A stretch of DNA of 64,000 bases, from assembly GCA_963835495.1 (NCBI GenBank), contig CAWIFQ010000003.1, forward strand, positions 2,046,001 to 2,110,000, written 5' to 3'. This document shows, in pieces, positions 38,362 to 47,761 of this stretch (position 1 is its first letter; each line of letters opens with the position of its first letter). Source of the stretch: Acaudatibacter sp963835495. GTDB lineage: Bacteria; Pseudomonadota; Alphaproteobacteria; Caulobacterales; Caulobacteraceae. The notes below the pieces were generated by a model. That model had not been told where the DNA came from and searched no databases. It saw nothing but the letters and a program-made list of their open reading frames with translations. Both the position numbers and the translations under genes were made by a program.

Positions 38362-39425
38362 TGCGCGCCCAGCCGCACCGCCAGCCCATCCTGCAGCTGG
38401 TAGGCGCCGACCACCACCACCGGGTCGCCGGCATGCAGGTCGCCCGTGACCGCGATCTGATCGCCCGCCTCGGGTCCGGTGGCGACGGCGACCAGGTGGG
38501 CCTTGCCGGCCCCGACCACGAACACGTGCGCGCCGTCCTCGTCATAGACCACCGAGGCCCGCGGCACGGTCAGTCCCTGCGACGTCGCCACCGCGATCTC
38601 GCCGCGCACCGCCGCGCCTAGCGGCAGGCCCAGGCTCTGCGCCGGCGCGCTGACAGCGATCAGGTGGGTGGCCGGGTCAACCGCGCGGCCGACCATGGTC
38701 AGGCGCGAGTCGGCCGCCGCCTTGGGGTCGAGCGCGGAAACGAGCCGCACCGGCTGCCCGGGCGCGAGCTGCGCCACCCGGTTCGGCTCGACGCCAAGCT
38801 GGGCGACCAGGCCGCCGCTGGCCACGACGACCGCCAGCGCGCCGCCGGCGCCGATCTGCTGGCCCCTGGCGGCGCTGACCTGGCCGACCACGCCGGCGAT
38901 CGGCGAGACGATCACCTGGCGGGCGTGGCCGCCGCCGCCGGCGGTCTGCGCCGCAAGTGCGGCCTGGGCGTCGGCCAGCGCCTTCTGCGCCGCGATCAGC
39001 TGGTCGTTGGCGGCCAGCTGCTGCTGGTAGAGGCGCTGGACCCGCGCCAGGTCGCGCTGGGCGTAGGCCGCCGCGTCGGCCGCCTGCCGATAGGCCAGGC
39101 CGCTGGCGGGCGTGTCGCCGACCGCGAACAGCGGCGCACCGGCGGCGACCGGCTGGCCGGGTGCGACCAGCACATCCTGCACGATGACGTCCCGCGCGGC
39201 CGAGACGGTGCGCGTGGCGGCTGCGGCCCCGGCGATGACGCCGTAGGCTTCGACCGTGCGGCTGACCGGCCCGGCGCGCACCGCGGCGACGGTGACCAGG
39301 GCGCTCGGCGCGGGCCCCTCGCCCTCGTCCGCCGCCTTCTGGTTCAGGCGCCAAGCCAGCAGCGCGGCGATCAGCAGGATCGCCGCCGCCACCCCCACCA
39401 CGGGCCAACCGCCAAACCGTCTCAT
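38358..39425 (-). CDS. RND periplasmic adaptor (membrane fusion protein)
   Basis: A HlyD/AcrA-like adaptor of 355 residues linking the permease to the outer-membrane channel. It has an N-terminal helix (PVVGVAAAILLIAALLAWRL), a lipoyl-like half motif VQDVLVAPGQPVAAGAPLFA, a helical hairpin (RDLARVQRLYQQQLAANDQL), a second lipoyl half (IAGVVGQVSAARGQQIGAGG) and beta-barrel strands. There is no lipobox, so it is anchored by the helix. Its start overlaps the TolC-like gene stop and its stop overlaps the permease start, giving one coupled operon. Confidence 0.9.
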   Translation of the reverse strand: MRRFGGWPVVGVAAAILLIAALLAWRLNQKAADEGEGPAPSALVTVAAVRAGPVSRTVEAYGVIAGAAAATRTVSAARDVIVQDVLVAPGQPVAAGAPLFAVGDTPASGLAYRQAADAAAYAQRDLARVQRLYQQQLAANDQLIAAQKALADAQAALAAQTAGGGGHARQVIVSPIAGVVGQVSAARGQQIGAGGALAVVVASGGLVAQLGVEPNRVAQLAPGQPVRLVSALDPKAAADSRLTMVGRAVDPATHLIAVSAPAQSLGLPLGAAVRGEIAVATSQGLTVPRASVVYDEDGAHVFVVGAGKAHLVAVATGPEAGDQIAVTGDLHAGDPVVVVGAYQLQDGLAVRLGAQ

Positions 39426-40814
39426 GGCCGGCTCCCGGCGTCAGGCGGCAGGAAGAGCACGGTCTGCAGGCCGATCGCCGCCAGGCGCTGCGCCAGCCGC
39501 GTGTCCCAGAGCGCCGCGACCTCGCGCAGCGCGGTCTGGTCGAGCGCCAGATAGGCGGCGCTGTCCATGTCGCCCCGGGCGAAGGCCGGCCGGGCCTGTC
39601 GCGCCGCGGCCTCCAGGCGCGGCGCATCGCCTTCGAGTCGCTGCAGGGCGGCCGCCGTGGCGTCGAGGTCGGCGCTGGCCTGGGCGACGTCGGCGACGGT
39701 CTGGTCGAGCCGTGCGCGGTACTCCTGAGCCAGCTGGTCGCGGGTGGCCGCCTGCACCGCAACATCGCCACGGCCGCGATTGAAGATCGGCACGGTCACG
39801 GTTGCGGCGACGCCGTTGCTGACGATGCCGGTGTTGTCGCGCTGGCGGCTGTAGCCGAGGCTCGGCAACGGGAACTGCGACAGGATCGCCTTGCGCAGGT
39901 TGGCGTTCTGCGACGCGTAGCCGGCCTGCAGCGCGAGCAGGTCCGGCCGGCGCTGCGGCAGCGAAGCCACCGCCGCATTCAGCGCGGCGGCTTCAGGCGA
40001 CGCGACGGCGGGAGCGTCGACCAGTGGCAGGCGAACCCCGGGCGCAAGCCCGATCAGCGCGTTCAGCTGCCCGCGCGCCTTCTCGGCCTCGCGCCTGGCC
40101 GCCGTGAGCTGGGCGTCGGCGTCGGCTTTGGCGGCGAGGTCTGCGCCAGCCACCGCCGCGGTGACGTCATGGCGGTCCAGCGCCAGGCCGGACTGCCGGG
40201 CGCGCTCGGCCAGCTCGGCGTCCATCTGCGCCAGCACCGCCGCCTTCTGGTCGTCGATCAGCGCGGTGACGGCGTCCTGCCGCGCCTGCTGCGCGGTGCT
40301 CCACTCGCTCCACAGCAGGTCGAGGTTGGCCTGCTTGGCGGCCGCCCTGCGCGGCGCGCAGCGATGCGGCATGGGTGATGAGCGCCTGCAGGTCGATCGA
40401 CGGCGTGATCCCGTAGGCGGTGACCGCGACCAGCGGGTTCACCGGAACGTCCGCGCTCAGCGCCAGCTGCGGGTCGGGCAGCAGCCCGGCGGAGAAGGCC
40501 TGGGCCTCGGCGACATGCGCCGCCGCCCGTTTGGCGACCAGATCGGGGCTGTTCAGCACCGCCAGAATGGCCGCATCGGTCGGATCGACCCCCCTGGCCG
40601 GATCGATCAGGCGCAGCGCCAGCGGGGCCAGGCGGATGCGGCCGACGTCGACCGAAAGCTGGCTCGCGTCGGACTTGAGCTCGGCGGTTTCGGCGAGAGG
40701 TCGGGTCCCTTCGTGAACGCAGCCGCCGAGAAGGGCCGTCGCCAGCACGAGCGCCGCGGCCGCCCATCTCGTGCGCTCGACCAGACTTCCCCCGCGCCGA
40801 TGCTCGAAGCTCAT
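39422..40814 (-). CDS. TolC-like outer-membrane efflux lipoprotein (frameshifted)
   Basis: The outer-membrane channel of the efflux system. A signal peptide ends in lipobox LLGGC; the body is mostly long helices (VLNSPDLVAKRAAAHVAEAQ, then AERARQSGLALDRHD), with the TolC-type repeats YSRQRDNTGIVSNGVAATVT in the second half. The frame breaks near 40355 inside SLRAA; removing one G joins both parts into 463 residues. It is the first gene of the operon, preceded by a palindromic operator and a TetR gene. Start ATG 40814. Confidence 0.82.
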
Positions 40815-40860
40815 CGACGCCGCTTATCGGCGCGCGCCCGCCGCGGGGCAATCACCCGCC

Positions 40861-40880
40861 ACATTGGGATATCTCAATGT
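40861..40880. promoter_or_regulatory. Palindromic operator of the efflux operon
   Basis: ACATTGGGATATCTCAATGT is an almost perfect 20-base palindrome (one mismatched pair) in the spacer between the TetR gene and the TolC-like gene. On the minus strand it includes TTGAGA, which could serve as the -35 box of the operon. It is the natural binding site for the adjacent TetR repressor. Confidence 0.65.
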
Positions 40881-40922
40881 TCGGCCGGCCGGGCGACGCG
40901 CCGGCCTGCGTCGAGCGAGGCC

Positions 40923-41432
40923 CTAGCGCGACAGTTCGCAGATCCAGTTGACCTCGGGCTGGTTCGCGATGGGTATTGGCCTGAGCGCCGGCTGTGGCCC
41001 GATCAGCCAGGTCACCAGTTGATCGGCGATCTCGGCGCAGCGCCGCTCCCACCCGTTCTCGCGGCGCATCCGACGCGCCGCCGTGCCGACCTGTGGCCGC
41101 GCCGGCCGTCCCGAGGCCCCGAGATGGCCGAGGCTTTCGACCATGGCGATCAGAGCCTCGATCAGCGCGCGGCGGCGAGCGGGCGGCGCGGCGGAGCCCT
41201 CGCGAAGCTCTCGCTTGGCAGCCGCGGCCAGGATCGCCCGCTTGTCGGGAAAGTACTGGTAGAGCGTACCGATGCTGACGCCGGCGCGCTCGGCGACCGC
41301 GTTGGTGTTGAAGCCCTCTGCGCCTACCCGCTCCAGAACCTGAGCCGCCGCCTCGACGATCGCCTCCCAGGTCGCCCGCGAGCGCGCCTGGCTTGGGCTA
41401 CGACGTTGATTTCCCAGCCGATCCGACGTCAT
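40923..41432 (-). CDS. TetR-family transcriptional regulator
   Basis: A TetR-like repressor of 169 residues. The N-terminal DNA-binding domain is clear: SRATWEAIVEAAAQVLERVG, then FNTNAVAERAGVSIGTLYQY and FPDKRAIL. The ligand domain is shorter than usual, ending soon after WERRCAEIADQLVTWLIG, so it may be truncated or diverged. It lies directly upstream of the efflux operon in the same direction and is the likely regulator through the palindrome at 40861. Start ATG 41432. Confidence 0.88.
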   Translation of the reverse strand: MTSDRLGNQRRSPSQARSRATWEAIVEAAAQVLERVGAEGFNTNAVAERAGVSIGTLYQYFPDKRAILAAAAKRELREGSAAPPARRRALIEALIAMVESLGHLGASGRPARPQVGTAARRMRRENGWERRCAEIADQLVTWLIGPQPALRPIPIANQPEVNWICELSR

Positions 41433-41506
41433 GCGCGCCTCATCCCGAACGCGAGTGCCTAGGTTGAAGGTAATGGCGCACGATTCCGGCTCAAGGAGGA
41501 GCCAGC

Positions 41507-42319
41507 ATGCATAGGGACCAGTCGATGCGCGACGTCGCGGGCGCGATCTTCGCCGAGGAGGACGTGGCGCGCTGCTACCACGCGCGGCCGCCTTATGCGC
41601 CGGCGCTGTACGAGCGCCTGCTGGCGCTGGTTCCTGATCGCAGACGCGCCCTCGACCTCGGCTGCGGCCCCGGCAAGGTGGCCGTGGCGCTGGCCGAGCA
41701 TTTCGGTGAGGTCGTGGCGCTCGACCCCTCCGAGCCGATGTTGGCGGCTGGTCGCGCGGCCGACGCGGGACGCCATCCCAACATCGCCTGGACCCTCGGC
41801 AAGGGGGAGACCTATGAGGACGCCGGCGGCTTCGACCTGGTGGCCGCCGGGACGTCGATCCACTGGCCTGACCACACCGCGCTGTTCCCCAAGCTCGCGC
41901 GCTGGACGCCGCTGGTGGCGATCATCAGCCAGAACGACCTGGCGCCAGCGCCCTGCGGCGAAGACGCCTGGCGGGGGTTCCTGCAGCGATGGCTGATCCG
42001 GATGGCGGAGCGAACGCCGGGCGTGCGCAAGCCCTACGATCCAGCGGGGTTCCTCGCCGAGGGAACGCGGCACGAGGCCTGGATGGACATCGTCGGGCGC
42101 GAGACCTTCGCCCACAGCTGCCGCCAGCCGCTCGCGGAATTCGTGCTCGGCAATCATTCCCGCGCCACCTGGAGCCGAGCGGCGATGGGCGAACTGGCCG
42201 CCGAGTTCGACGCCGAGCTTGAAGCGCTGATGGCGCCGTACGCGATCGACGGCGTGCTGGAGCTGGAGATGACCTCCGAGTTGGCCTGGGGCGCGCCCAG
42301 GGCGACGCCGCGCGGCTAG
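41507..42319 (+). CDS. Class I SAM-dependent methyltransferase
   Basis: A soluble methyltransferase of 270 residues. Motif I is ALDLGCGPGKVAVALAEHFG near residue 48, and the acidic residue that binds the ribose is in VVALDPSEPML. The later motif GGFDLVAAGTSIHWPDHTAL is characteristic of the UbiE/trans-aconitate-methyltransferase-like group, whose members act on small molecules. The substrate cannot be assigned. Start ATG 41507 with AAGGAGG nearby. It is divergent from the TetR gene; its stop overlaps that of the convergent hybrid kinase in CTAG. Confidence 0.85.
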   Translation: MHRDQSMRDVAGAIFAEEDVARCYHARPPYAPALYERLLALVPDRRRALDLGCGPGKVAVALAEHFGEVVALDPSEPMLAAGRAADAGRHPNIAWTLGKGETYEDAGGFDLVAAGTSIHWPDHTALFPKLARWTPLVAIISQNDLAPAPCGEDAWRGFLQRWLIRMAERTPGVRKPYDPAGFLAEGTRHEAWMDIVGRETFAHSCRQPLAEFVLGNHSRATWSRAAMGELAAEFDAELEALMAPYAIDGVLELEMTSELAWGAPRATPRG

Positions 42320-44151
42320 CCGGCGGCCGCCTCGGGCGCCGCGTCCTCCGCGGGCGCCAGCGCCGCCTCCAGCGCCGCGAACAGGCGGGCCGCCTCGATC
42401 GGCTTGGCGACGTGGCCGTCCATGCCGGCGGCGCGGCACTGGTTGATCTGGTGCGACATGGCGTTGGCGGTGAGCGCGATGATCGGGGTGCGGGCGCGGC
42501 CCATCGCCGCCTCGGCCTCGCGGATGGCGCGGGTGGCGGTCAGGCCGTCCATCACCGGCATCTGCATGTCCATCAGGATCACGTCCCAGGGCGAGTCCTT
42601 CCAGGCCTCCAGCGCCTGCTCGCCGTTGTCGACGACCTGCGGTTCGACGCCGATCTGGTGCAGCAAGGTCTTGAGCACCAGCTGGTTGACCGAGTTGTCC
42701 TCCGCGGCCAGCACGCGGATGCGCGGCAGCGAAGCGTCGGGCGCCGGCGTCGGGGCTGGCGGCGGCGCGGCGAACTGCGGCGCGAGCGCCTCGCCGACCT
42801 TGGCCAGCGGCAGCCTGACAGAGAAGGTCGACCCCTCGCCGAGCTGGCTGCGGGTGCTGATTTCGCCGCCCATCAGGTGCGCCAGTTCGCGGCAGATCGA
42901 CAGCCCAAGGCCGGTGCCGCCGTAGCGGCGGGTGGTCGAGGCGTCGGCCTGGGTAAACTTGTCGAACAGGGCGCCGAGGCGGTCCGGCTCGACGCCGACG
43001 CCGGTGTCGGACACCATCAGGCACAGCGCCTCGCCGGCGGCGGCGGTGGTCTCCTGGGCCGCGGTCACGCGCACCTCGCCGTGCTCGGTGAACTTCAGCG
43101 CGTTGGAGATCAGGTTGTAGAGGATCTGCCGCACCCGGGTCGGATCGCCCAGATAGACGCCCTTGGCTGGCTCCTCGATGGTCAGGTCGAACGATAGACC
43201 CTTCTTGTTGGCCAGCGCGGTGAAGGCGGAGTGGGCGCCCTTCATCAGGTCGGCAAGATCGAACTCCACCTGTTCCAGCTCGAACCGGCCGGCCTCGATC
43301 TTGGAGAGGTCGAGCACGTCGTTGAGGATCGCCAGCAGCGCCTCGCCCGACTGCCGGATCACGTCCAGCCGCTGGTGCTGCAGCGGCGAAAGCTCGTCGG
43401 CGGCCATCGCCTGGGCCATGCCGAGCACGCCGTTGAGCGGAGTGCGGATCTCGTGGCTCATGGTGGCGAGGAACGCGCTCTTGGCGTCGTTGGCGGCCTC
43501 GGCGGCGACGCCCCGCTCCTGCGCCTCGCCCCTGGCCTTGCGCAGCGCGTCGCGCGAGGCGGCGAGCTGTCGCCGCGCACTGAGGAAGAGGTGGCACAGC
43601 AGGCCAAGCGCGATCACCGCGGTGAGTATGGTCCAGGGGTGATGGCCGCGCACCGCGGCCGAGGCGAGCGTCCCCACCGCCAGCCCCATCACCATCAGGT
43701 AGGGCGCGGCCGACAACAGGAAGATCTTCGGCCGCGCGTAGTACTGCAGCAGCACGTAGAGCACCGAGATGCAGGTCTGGGCGATAGCGAAGGCGCGGGC
43801 GATCGGATCGCCGGTGAGCCAGAACGCCACTATGAACGCGGCGTAGCAGCAGCCGGTAACCATGCTCATCGCCACGCTGGTGACCGGCATGCCCTCCCAG
43901 ACCGCCAGCCGCGCGCCATTCTGCGCCGCCCGTGCGAGACGTAGCTCGACCACGGCGCTGAGTCCGATTGCGCACCACCAGAGCGCAGGGATGGTCCAGG
44001 GCATCATCGGCAACGCGGCGAGCGCCATCGCGGCGCTGGTGCCAAGGCGGATCGGGATGTTGCGGCTCGAAGCGATGAACAGGCGTGACGCAGCGGCAAC
44101 CTCCGCCTGCGCCGACGCGATGTCCCCGAGAGACCGCGGCGATTGTGTCAT
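42316..44151 (-). CDS. Hybrid sensor histidine kinase with receiver domain
   Basis: A 611-residue hybrid kinase. Residues 25-195 contain five or six helices (for example VSMVTGCCYAAFIVAFWL), an integral membrane sensor. A coiled linker leads to HisKA FLATMSHEIRTPLNGVLGMA (phosphoacceptor His), HATPase motifs NLISNALKFTEHG and TRRYGGTGLGLSICRELAHL, and a C-terminal receiver with LAAEDNSVNQ, phosphoacceptor Asp in VILMDMQMPVMDGL and VAKPIEAARL. No output domain or Hpt is encoded nearby, so the phosphate must pass to a distant partner. Start ATG 44151. Confidence 0.92.
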   Translation of the reverse strand: MTQSPRSLGDIASAQAEVAAASRLFIASSRNIPIRLGTSAAMALAALPMMPWTIPALWWCAIGLSAVVELRLARAAQNGARLAVWEGMPVTSVAMSMVTGCCYAAFIVAFWLTGDPIARAFAIAQTCISVLYVLLQYYARPKIFLLSAAPYLMVMGLAVGTLASAAVRGHHPWTILTAVIALGLLCHLFLSARRQLAASRDALRKARGEAQERGVAAEAANDAKSAFLATMSHEIRTPLNGVLGMAQAMAADELSPLQHQRLDVIRQSGEALLAILNDVLDLSKIEAGRFELEQVEFDLADLMKGAHSAFTALANKKGLSFDLTIEEPAKGVYLGDPTRVRQILYNLISNALKFTEHGEVRVTAAQETTAAAGEALCLMVSDTGVGVEPDRLGALFDKFTQADASTTRRYGGTGLGLSICRELAHLMGGEISTRSQLGEGSTFSVRLPLAKVGEALAPQFAAPPPAPTPAPDASLPRIRVLAAEDNSVNQLVLKTLLHQIGVEPQVVDNGEQALEAWKDSPWDVILMDMQMPVMDGLTATRAIREAEAAMGRARTPIIALTANAMSHQINQCRAAGMDGHVAKPIEAARLFAALEAALAPAEDAAPEAAAG

Positions 44152-44268
44152 GCCGTCTGGCCCCTCTCCCCGTCCAGAAAAACTAAGGTCCGGGTGTGAC
44201 CATATGGTTAGCGAGAAAACACCGTTCGGTGGAGGACGCCCAACGCTCCAGCCAAGGTAGCGTCGCCC

Positions 44269-45660
44269 CTACAGCGTCTCCACCGGCGGCGGGCGGTAGC
44301 TGCGAGCGAGGATCGCCGCGCCGGGGGCGTAGGCGCGCAGGATCAGGGAGAAGGGCCCATTCTGCGGGGCCGGGAGCCAGTTCTCGCCGTGGTCGGGCCT
44401 GGCGCGGCTGATGATGATCTCGACGGCGCCGTCCGGCCGATGGCGCAGGCCGGGCGTCCAGCCGCCGACGTGATAGCGATTGGCCGGATTCTCGGTCAGG
44501 AACAGCCGCCCATCCGCCTGCGGCTCATAGAGGGTGAGCGACCAGAAGCCGTCGGCCGGCGGCGGCGGCAGCACGACCCGATGGCGGCCGACACCAGAGA
44601 AGTTGCGCCCGCCGTTCGGCCCGGTGGCGTGCAGGCAGGTCACCGCCTGCGGCCGCATGGCCCCTGGCTCGGTCAGCGAAAGCTGCGCGCGGTAGAGGAA
44701 GTCCTGGCCGAACTGGCCGAGGTCCTCCTTCGGATAGGCCCAGCCATCGACCGCTTGGACGTCCGGCGGCCTCGAGGCCAGGATCAGGCCGTCGGCGGCG
44801 CCCTTGGCGATTTCGGCCAGCTCGACGTCGGCGAAGCGCGCCTTCTCGAAGCCGCCGTACATCCCGACCTGCACCGGAGCGATCCGCCGGAAGAAGTTGA
44901 CGTCCGCGTCTGGCGGCGGGTTCTCGTTGATCAGCTGTTGCACAGCGTAGAAGTAATCGCTCCAGGGGCCGTCGCGGGCGGCCGACGCGGCGGGGCGCGG
45001 CGGCTTCTTGGCCGGCTTCACGTCGACCTTGAGCCCGTCCTGCAGCGCGTGCGCCGCCGTCAGATCCTGTTCGCCCTCAAGGTGCGTGCGCGCCAGGACC
45101 CAGACCCAATAGCTGCGGGCATGGACCATCTTGTGCATCGCCGGCATGCGCGGCATCGGCGCGGTGTAGCCGGCCATGCCGACGCGCGACGGCGGGCCGA
45201 TCAGCGTGATCTCGCGCCCGCTCTTGCTGGCGTCGTGGCCTTCGATCGAGCCCAGCACGTTGCCGTAGAGATCGAACACGGCGAGGCTGAAATAGCGCCC
45301 GCCGGTGGCCGGGACCGAGATCCGCGCGGGCCCGCCGCCCAGGTGGATCCAGGCGCTGGAGTAGAGCACGTCCGGCTCCGGCGCGCTGACGTCGCGCATG
45401 GCCGGCCCGGCCGGGACGCGCTGATGCAGGAAGCTGTTGAAGCCGGCCTTGGCCGTCTCCAGCGTCTCGCCGATGGCGAGCGCGCGCAGCCGGGCCGACT
45501 CGATCAGCGGCAGCCCGTAGACCCAGGCTTCGCGGGCGGCCGAGCGCAGGTCGTCGACGGTGACGGGCGCCGCCGCCGCGGCCTGGGCCCGATCCGGCAT
45601 GGCGCCTCGCGCGAGCACGGCCAAGGCCGCGCCGCTCATGACGAACCCGCGACGATCCAT
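44269..45660 (-). CDS. DUF1254/DUF1214 secreted protein
   Basis: A protein of 463 residues with an RR-containing leader (MDRRGFVMSGAALAVLARGA), so it may be Tat-exported. The first half matches DUF1254 (AWVYGLPLIESARLRALAIG, DVLYSSAWIHLGGGPARISV, YWVWVLARTHLEG) and the second DUF1214 (GVGRHRVVLPPPPADGFWSL, LTLYEPQADGRLF, LILRAYAPGAAIL). The molecular function of these domains is not established. It stands alone between a hybrid kinase and a tRNA methylase gene. Start ATG 45660. Confidence 0.85.
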   Translation of the reverse strand: MDRRGFVMSGAALAVLARGAMPDRAQAAAAAPVTVDDLRSAAREAWVYGLPLIESARLRALAIGETLETAKAGFNSFLHQRVPAGPAMRDVSAPEPDVLYSSAWIHLGGGPARISVPATGGRYFSLAVFDLYGNVLGSIEGHDASKSGREITLIGPPSRVGMAGYTAPMPRMPAMHKMVHARSYWVWVLARTHLEGEQDLTAAHALQDGLKVDVKPAKKPPRPAASAARDGPWSDYFYAVQQLINENPPPDADVNFFRRIAPVQVGMYGGFEKARFADVELAEIAKGAADGLILASRPPDVQAVDGWAYPKEDLGQFGQDFLYRAQLSLTEPGAMRPQAVTCLHATGPNGGRNFSGVGRHRVVLPPPPADGFWSLTLYEPQADGRLFLTENPANRYHVGGWTPGLRHRPDGAVEIIISRARPDHGENWLPAPQNGPFSLILRAYAPGAAILARSYRPPPVETL

Positions 45661-45740
45661 GCAACCACCCCGCTCTACCGACCAGGGACTTTCAAACGCC
45701 GCCGCGCGCGCGGCAAGCCCCCCCGAACCAACGCCCCTCG

Positions 45741-46541
45741 TCAGTCGCCCTTGCCGCTCTCCAGCGCCTTTTTTGCGGCAAGCTTGGCCAGAACCCGACC
45801 GCGGCCCTTGGCCAGGGCGGTGACCACGCCGCGAAAGGTGCGCGCCTCCTGGTCGGTGAAGCGGGCGCGCGAAAGGGCGACACGCAGGTTGCGGATCATC
45901 GACGGGCGCTTTTCCGGCGGGTGGAAGAAGCCGGCGCCGTCCAGCTCGCTTTCCAGATGCTCGTAGAGGCCGATCATCGTCGCCTGCTCGGCCGGCGCCT
46001 CGGCGTCCGGGAAGATCGCCGGCGGGCCGGCGTCGTGCGCGACCTTCCACTCGTAGGCGCAGATCGCCACCGCCTGGGCCAGGTTCAGCGAGCGGAAGCG
46101 CATCGCCACCGGGACGGTGACGATGCCCTGGCAAAGGGCGATGTCCAGCGTCTCCAGCCCCGCCCGCTCGCCGCCGAACAGCAGCCCGACCGGCCACCCG
46201 TACGCCACCCCCTCCTGCAGGGCGCCGGCCGCCTCGCGCGGCGTCATCACCGGCAGCGCGGTCTCGCGCGGCCGGGCGGTGGTGGCGAGCGTCAGGCGCA
46301 GGTCGGCCACCGCCGGCTCGATGCGGTCGAACACCTTGGCCTCGTCGAGCGGCCAATTGGCGCCCGAGGCGCTGGCCCAGGCGCGTTCCTGAGGCCAGCC
46401 GTCGCGCGGGGCGACCAGCCTCAACTCGGAGAGCCCGAAATTGGCCATCACGCGGGCCACAGCGCCAATGTTCTCGGCCAGCTGCGGCTGATGCAGGATC
46501 ACGACGGGGGCCAGAAAGGATGGGGGGGCTTGGCTTGGCAC
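45741..46541 (-). CDS. TrmJ-like SPOUT RNA methyltransferase
   Basis: A SPOUT-class 2'-O-methyltransferase of about 266 residues, most like TrmJ, which methylates position 32 of tRNAs. PVVILHQPQLAENIGAVARV, FGLSELRLVAPRDGWP, LLFGGERAGLETLDIALCQG and the trefoil-knot SLNLAQAVAICAYEWKV are the SPOUT landmarks. The C-terminal part (EKRPSMIRNLRVALSRARFT) is the TrmJ-type extension. The probable start is GTG 46541 (VPSQAPPSFLAPVVIL). It is divergent from a beta-lactamase-like gene, 60 bp away. Confidence 0.88.
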   Translation of the reverse strand: MPSQAPPSFLAPVVILHQPQLAENIGAVARVMANFGLSELRLVAPRDGWPQERAWASASGANWPLDEAKVFDRIEPAVADLRLTLATTARPRETALPVMTPREAAGALQEGVAYGWPVGLLFGGERAGLETLDIALCQGIVTVPVAMRFRSLNLAQAVAICAYEWKVAHDAGPPAIFPDAEAPAEQATMIGLYEHLESELDGAGFFHPPEKRPSMIRNLRVALSRARFTDQEARTFRGVVTALAKGRGRVLAKLAAKKALESGKGD

Positions 46542-46601
46542 AGCCGATCGCTTAGGCCGGTCAGGGTCGAGGGGGCAACCAGGATTGCGGGAGGCCCCTT
46601 T

Positions 46602-47637
46602 TTGATCACCCCGAGCCGACGCCGGGCATTGGCGCTCGCCGCCAGCGCCGCCCTCGCCGCCTGTCAGCGCAAGCTCAGCACGCCGGTGAACACCGGGCCG
46701 ATGAACACCAAGCGCCTCGACGCCGGGTTCCCGGCTCTGGCCGATCGCGCCCGGCCGGGCGCGTTCGCGATGGGTGTGATGAACCTCGCCACCACCGCGA
46801 CCTGGTACTGGAACACCGACCGCGCCTTCCCGCTCGCGGGGACCGTCGCCCTGCCGATCGCGGTGGCGGCGCATGGCGCAGGTCGACGCGGCCAAGCTGC
46901 GATTGGCCGAGCCGGTGACCTTCAGCGCCCTCGACCTCTCCCCGCCGCCCAGCCTGATCGACCACGCCTGGCCGACCCCGCCCGACAGCCGCATCGGCGC
47001 CATCCCGGCCCAGAGCCTGATCACCCTGGCGCTGCGCGAGGGCGACAACACCGCCATCGACCTCCTGATGAAGCGGATCGGCGGGCCAGGCGCGGTGAGC
47101 GCCTTCCTGCAGCAGAAGGGCGTCACCGGCCTGCGGGTCGATCGCTACCAGCGCGAGATCGGGGTGGAGATGCTGGGCATGCCGGCGTTCCGTCCGGCGT
47201 GGAAGGATCCGGCGGCGTTCGCCGTCCAGCGCGACCAGATCCCGCCCCCGGCGCGGCAGTCGGCCATGAACGGGCTGATCCTCGACCCGCGCGATTCGAC
47301 CACCGTGCCGGCCGCGCTGGGTTTCCTTGGCCTGCTGACCAGCGGGCAGCTGATCTCCGCCGCCTCGCTGGCGCGGCTGCTGGGCTGGATGGAGGACGGC
47401 CCGCCCGGCCGCTTCGCCGCCGGCCTGCCCAAGGGCGTCACCATCGCGCGGGCGACGGGCGAGACGCCGACGGACCTGGGCTTCACCGCCGCGACGGCCG
47501 AGCTGGCGATCGCCACCTTTCCGGGCGGTCGGCGCTATGCCCTCGCGGCCTTCCTGGCCGGATCGACCGCGACCGCCGGCGCCAGGAACGCGCTCTTCGC
47601 CGACGCGGCAAGCCTGGCGGCCGCCGCGATCGGATGA
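46602..47637 (+). CDS. Beta-lactamase-fold lipoprotein lacking catalytic residues (frameshifted)
   Basis: A class A beta-lactamase-like fold of 344 residues after correcting one inserted base near 46870. A leader with RRRALALAASAALAAC carries a lipobox. The scaffold is clear (AQVDAAKLRLAEPVTFSALD, GDNTAIDLLMKRIGGPGAVS, DPRDSTTVPAALGFL), but S-x-x-K reads AGTVA, S-D-N reads G-D-N, the Glu-166 position reads Gln and K-T-G reads A-T-G. It cannot be an active lactamase; a binding or structural role is inferred. Start is TTG 46602 with GGGAGG upstream. Confidence 0.72.
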
Positions 47638-47761
47638 CGTCACGGCACAGCGGCGCGGCGGCTTTCCCCCCGGCGCGGAAGCTCCTATAGCCTCCCCCGC
47701 GCGACGCATCGCACCCGCTGCGCCGCCTTCCCAACGACGAGTCCGGAGTTCTTAGATCCGC

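Noticed and set aside
45921..47690. Long plus-strand frame covering the TrmJ region
   Set aside because: The TrmJ part is antisense shadow; only the stretch from 46602 onward belongs to the beta-lactamase-like gene.
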